Below, one piece after another: positions 31,868-33,828 of a DNA stretch of 33,828 nucleotides (its first letter is position 1; each line of letters opens with the position of its first letter). A model generated the notes under the pieces. The model saw nothing but the letters and a program-made list of their open reading frames with translations. It was not told the origin of the DNA and did not search any database. Source of the DNA: Firmicutes bacterium UBA6132 (GTDB taxonomy: Bacteria > Bacillota_A > Clostridia > Tissierellales > Sedimentibacteraceae). Made by a program: the position numbers and the translations under genes. The stretch spans positions 1-33,828 of the forward strand of contig DIVM01000138.1 of assembly GCA_002435835.1 (NCBI GenBank), read 5' to 3'.

Positions 31868-33828
31868 ATGAATGCACAAAAGTTTACTCAAAAATCTTTA
31901 GAATCGCTGCAAGAATCTCAAAATATAGCAATAGAAAACAATAATATGCAAATTGAAGAAGAGCATTTATTATATGCTCTTTCAAATCAGGATGAGGGCT
32001 TAATATCTCAGCTATTATTGAAAATGGGTATAGATGTAAATAATTTCAATATGAAATTATTTAAAATTATAGAATCCATGCCCCGTGTCACAGGACCTGG
32101 ACGTGAAAGTGGGAAAATTTATATATCAAATGATGTTGATAAAATATTAGTAGAATCAGAAAATACTGCTGAAAAAATGAAGGATGAATATGTTTCAGTT
32201 GAACATATAATGCTTTCTATACTTAACAATCCAAAACAAAGTTTAAAAAAATTATTTTATGAATTTAATATAGATAAAAATAATTTCTTAAATGTATTAT
32301 CTTCTGTAAGAGGAAATACTCGAGTTACAAGTGATTCTCCAGAATCTACATATGATGCTTTATTGAAATATGGTAAAGATTTAGTAGAGTTAGCTAAAAA
32401 CAACAAATTAGATCCTGTTATTGGAAGAGATTCTGAAATAAGAAATGTAGTAAGAATTTTATCTCGTAAAACTAAAAACAATCCTGTATTAATAGGTGAA
32501 CCTGGCGTTGGTAAAACAGCTATTGCAGAAGGTTTAGCACTTCGTATAGTAAGAGGTGATATACCTGACAATTTAAAAGAAAGAAAAATATTTTCACTGG
32601 ACATGAGTTCTTTAGTTGCTGGAGCAAAATTTAGAGGTGAATTTGAAGAAAGATTAAAAGCAGTTTTAAATGAAGTAAAAAAAAGTGAAGGTAGAATAAT
32701 ATTATTTATAGATGAACTTCATACAATTGTTGGTGCTGGAAAAACAGACGGCGCCTTGGATGCAGGTAATATGTTAAAACCAATGCTTGCAAGGGGCGAG
32801 CTGCACTGTATAGGAGCTACAACTTTAAATGAATATCGTCAATATATTGAAAAAGATGCTGCTTTAGAAAGGCGTTTTCAGCCAGTTTTAGTTAATGAGC
32901 CAACTGTAGAAGACACTATTTCTATATTAAGAGGATTAAAGGAAAGATATGAAGTTTTTCACGGTGTTAAAATTCAAGATCAAGCTTTAATTTCAGCTGC
33001 AGTACTTTCTAACAGATATATTTCCGACAGATTTTTGCCTGACAAAGCAATTGATTTAATTGATGAAGCATGTGCTATGATTAAAACTGAAATGAAATCA
33101 ATGCCTACAGAATTAGATGATATTTCTAGAAAAATTATGCAACACGAAATAGAAGAAGCTGCTTTAAAAAAAGAAAACTCAAAACTTTCTATAGAACATT
33201 TATCGGACATTCAAAAAGAATTGGCAGAAATGAGATCTCAGTTTAAAGAAATGAAAGCTAAATGGGAAAATGAAAAAAACTCTATAGGAAAAGTACAACA
33301 TTTAAGAGAAGAAATTGAAAAAACAAATGCAGAAATAGAAAAAGCAGAAAGACATTATGATTTAAATAAAGCTGCTGAATTAAAATACGGTAAACTTCCT
33401 GAACTTCAAAAATTATTAGATGAAGAAGAACAAATATCGGAACAAACTCAAGGAAAAAATACTTTACTTAGGGACAAAGTTACAGAAGAAGAAATTGCTC
33501 GCATAATTGGAAGATGGACTGGTATTCCTGTTTCTAAACTCATGGAAGGAGAAAGAGAAAAATTACTAAGGCTTGAAGATATACTCCATGAAAGAGTAAT
33601 AGGCCAAAATGAAGCTGTTTTAAAAGTAGCTGAATCAATTCTTCGTTCAAGGGCTGGAATACAGGATCCTAACAGACCTATAGGATCATTTTTATTCTTA
33701 GGTCCAACTGGAGTTGGAAAAACAGAATTAGCTAAAGCTTTAGCAGAAGCTTTGTTTGATGATGAACACAATATAATTCGTATTGATATGAGCGAATATA
33801 TGGAGAAATTTAGCGTGTCTCGGCTTAT
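31868..33828 (+). CDS. clpB: Disaggregase ClpB, C-terminal end outside the window
   Basis: ClpB is a hexameric AAA+ unfoldase that rescues aggregated proteins with DnaK. The 653 residues present read in one frame with no stop. The N domain covers about 1-150 ([20 protein letters not shown]). NBD1 has Walker A GEPGVGKT at 210-217 and Walker B LFIDELH around 282. A coiled-coil middle domain lies at about 400-530, which distinguishes ClpB from ClpC/ClpA. NBD2 has GPTGVGKT at 612-619 and [16 protein letters not shown] at the edge. About 200 residues are missing. The ribosome site is AAGGAGG. The usual heat-shock operators (CIRCE, CtsR box) are not visible upstream; a TGGTATTAT at about 31820 could be an extended -10. 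Confidence 0.96.
   Translation, partial: MNAQKFTQKSLESLQESQNIAIENNNMQIEEEHLLYALSNQDEGLISQLLLKMGIDVNNFNMKLFKIIESMPRVTGPGRESGKIYISNDVDKILVESENTAEKMKDEYVSVEHIMLSILNNPKQSLKKLFYEFNIDKNNFLNVLSSVRGNTRVTSDSPESTYDALLKYGKDLVELAKNNKLDPVIGRDSEIRNVVRILSRKTKNNPVLIGEPGVGKTAIAEGLALRIVRGDIPDNLKERKIFSLDMSSLVAGAKFRGEFEERLKAVLNEVKKSEGRIILFIDELHTIVGAGKTDGALDAGNMLKPMLARGELHCIGATTLNEYRQYIEKDAALERRFQPVLVNEPTVEDTISILRGLKERYEVFHGVKIQDQALISAAVLSNRYISDRFLPDKAIDLIDEACAMIKTEMKSMPTELDDISRKIMQHEIEEAALKKENSKLSIEHLSDIQKELAEMRSQFKEMKAKWENEKNSIGKVQHLREEIEKTNAEIEKAERHYDLNKAAELKYGKLPELQKLLDEEEQISEQTQGKNTLLRDKVTEEEIARIIGRWTGIPVSKLMEGEREKLLRLEDILHERVIGQNEAVLKVAESILRSRAGIQDPNRPIGSFLFLGPTGVGKTELAKALAEALFDDEHNIIRIDMSEYMEKFSVSRL

Noticed and set aside
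32257..33771. Several minus-strand frames opposite clpB
   Set aside because: Shadows of clpB, which reads through in one plus-strand frame with all ClpB motifs present.

Overview
The window is AT-rich, tightly packed DNA from a low-GC Gram-positive bacterium, most likely an anaerobic, spore-forming member of the Clostridia or Tissierellia. The signs are the gene order khpA-rpsP-ffh-ylxM-ftsY-smc-rnc-acpP-plsX-rpmF-yceD-ackA, the sporulation membrane protein YlbJ, TmcAL (YlbM), a complete V/A-type ATPase, strong AGGAGG ribosome sites and sigma-A promoters. The genus cannot be fixed from the sequence alone. No transposase, phage gene, CRISPR array, rRNA or tRNA was seen.

Region 1 (1-12296, all minus strand) is a housekeeping block. 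Read in the direction of transcription it holds acetate kinase, the yceD-rpmF pair, plsX-acpP, rnc, an Elp3-like radical SAM gene, smc, ftsY, and then ylxM-ffh-rpsP-khpA. Clear promoters precede yceD (perfect TTGACA-17-TATAAT), plsX and ylxM, and hairpin terminators follow rpmF, acpP and ftsY. The block couples translation and secretion (L32, S16, SRP and its receptor), RNA processing (RNase III), lipid synthesis (PlsX, ACP), chromosome organisation (SMC) and acetate metabolism.

Region 2 (12390-16599, minus) holds two modules lying between ackA and tmcAL: cobU-cobS-cobC, the last steps of cobalamin nucleotide-loop assembly, and an Agr-like histidine kinase with its LytTR response regulator. 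No cobalamin riboswitch and no AgrB/AgrD-type peptide genes were found. The 506-base gap 16600-17105 holds a 30-bp perfect palindrome, a terminator with no recognisable gene in front of it, and a possible small RNA.

Region 3 (17106-20378, plus) holds tmcAL, ylbJ and rnz, each with its own candidate promoter. A 25-bp near-perfect stem that includes the rnz stop codon separates it from a convergent three-gene minus-strand operon (unknown 113-aa protein, DUF2809 membrane protein, YfcE-like phosphodiesterase).

Region 4 (21996-30603, minus) is a nine-gene V/A-ATPase operon in the order H-C-I-K-F-E-A-B-D, with one promoter in front and one terminator behind. The K subunit lacks the visible sodium-site residues of the Enterococcus hirae protein.

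Region 5 (30891-33828, plus) has a YitT-family membrane protein and clpB, which runs off the end of the window. Most of the window is conserved core genome. The most unusual parts are non-coding: the palindrome and orphan-terminator region, the inverted repeat at the ylxM promoter, and the rnz stem-loop.
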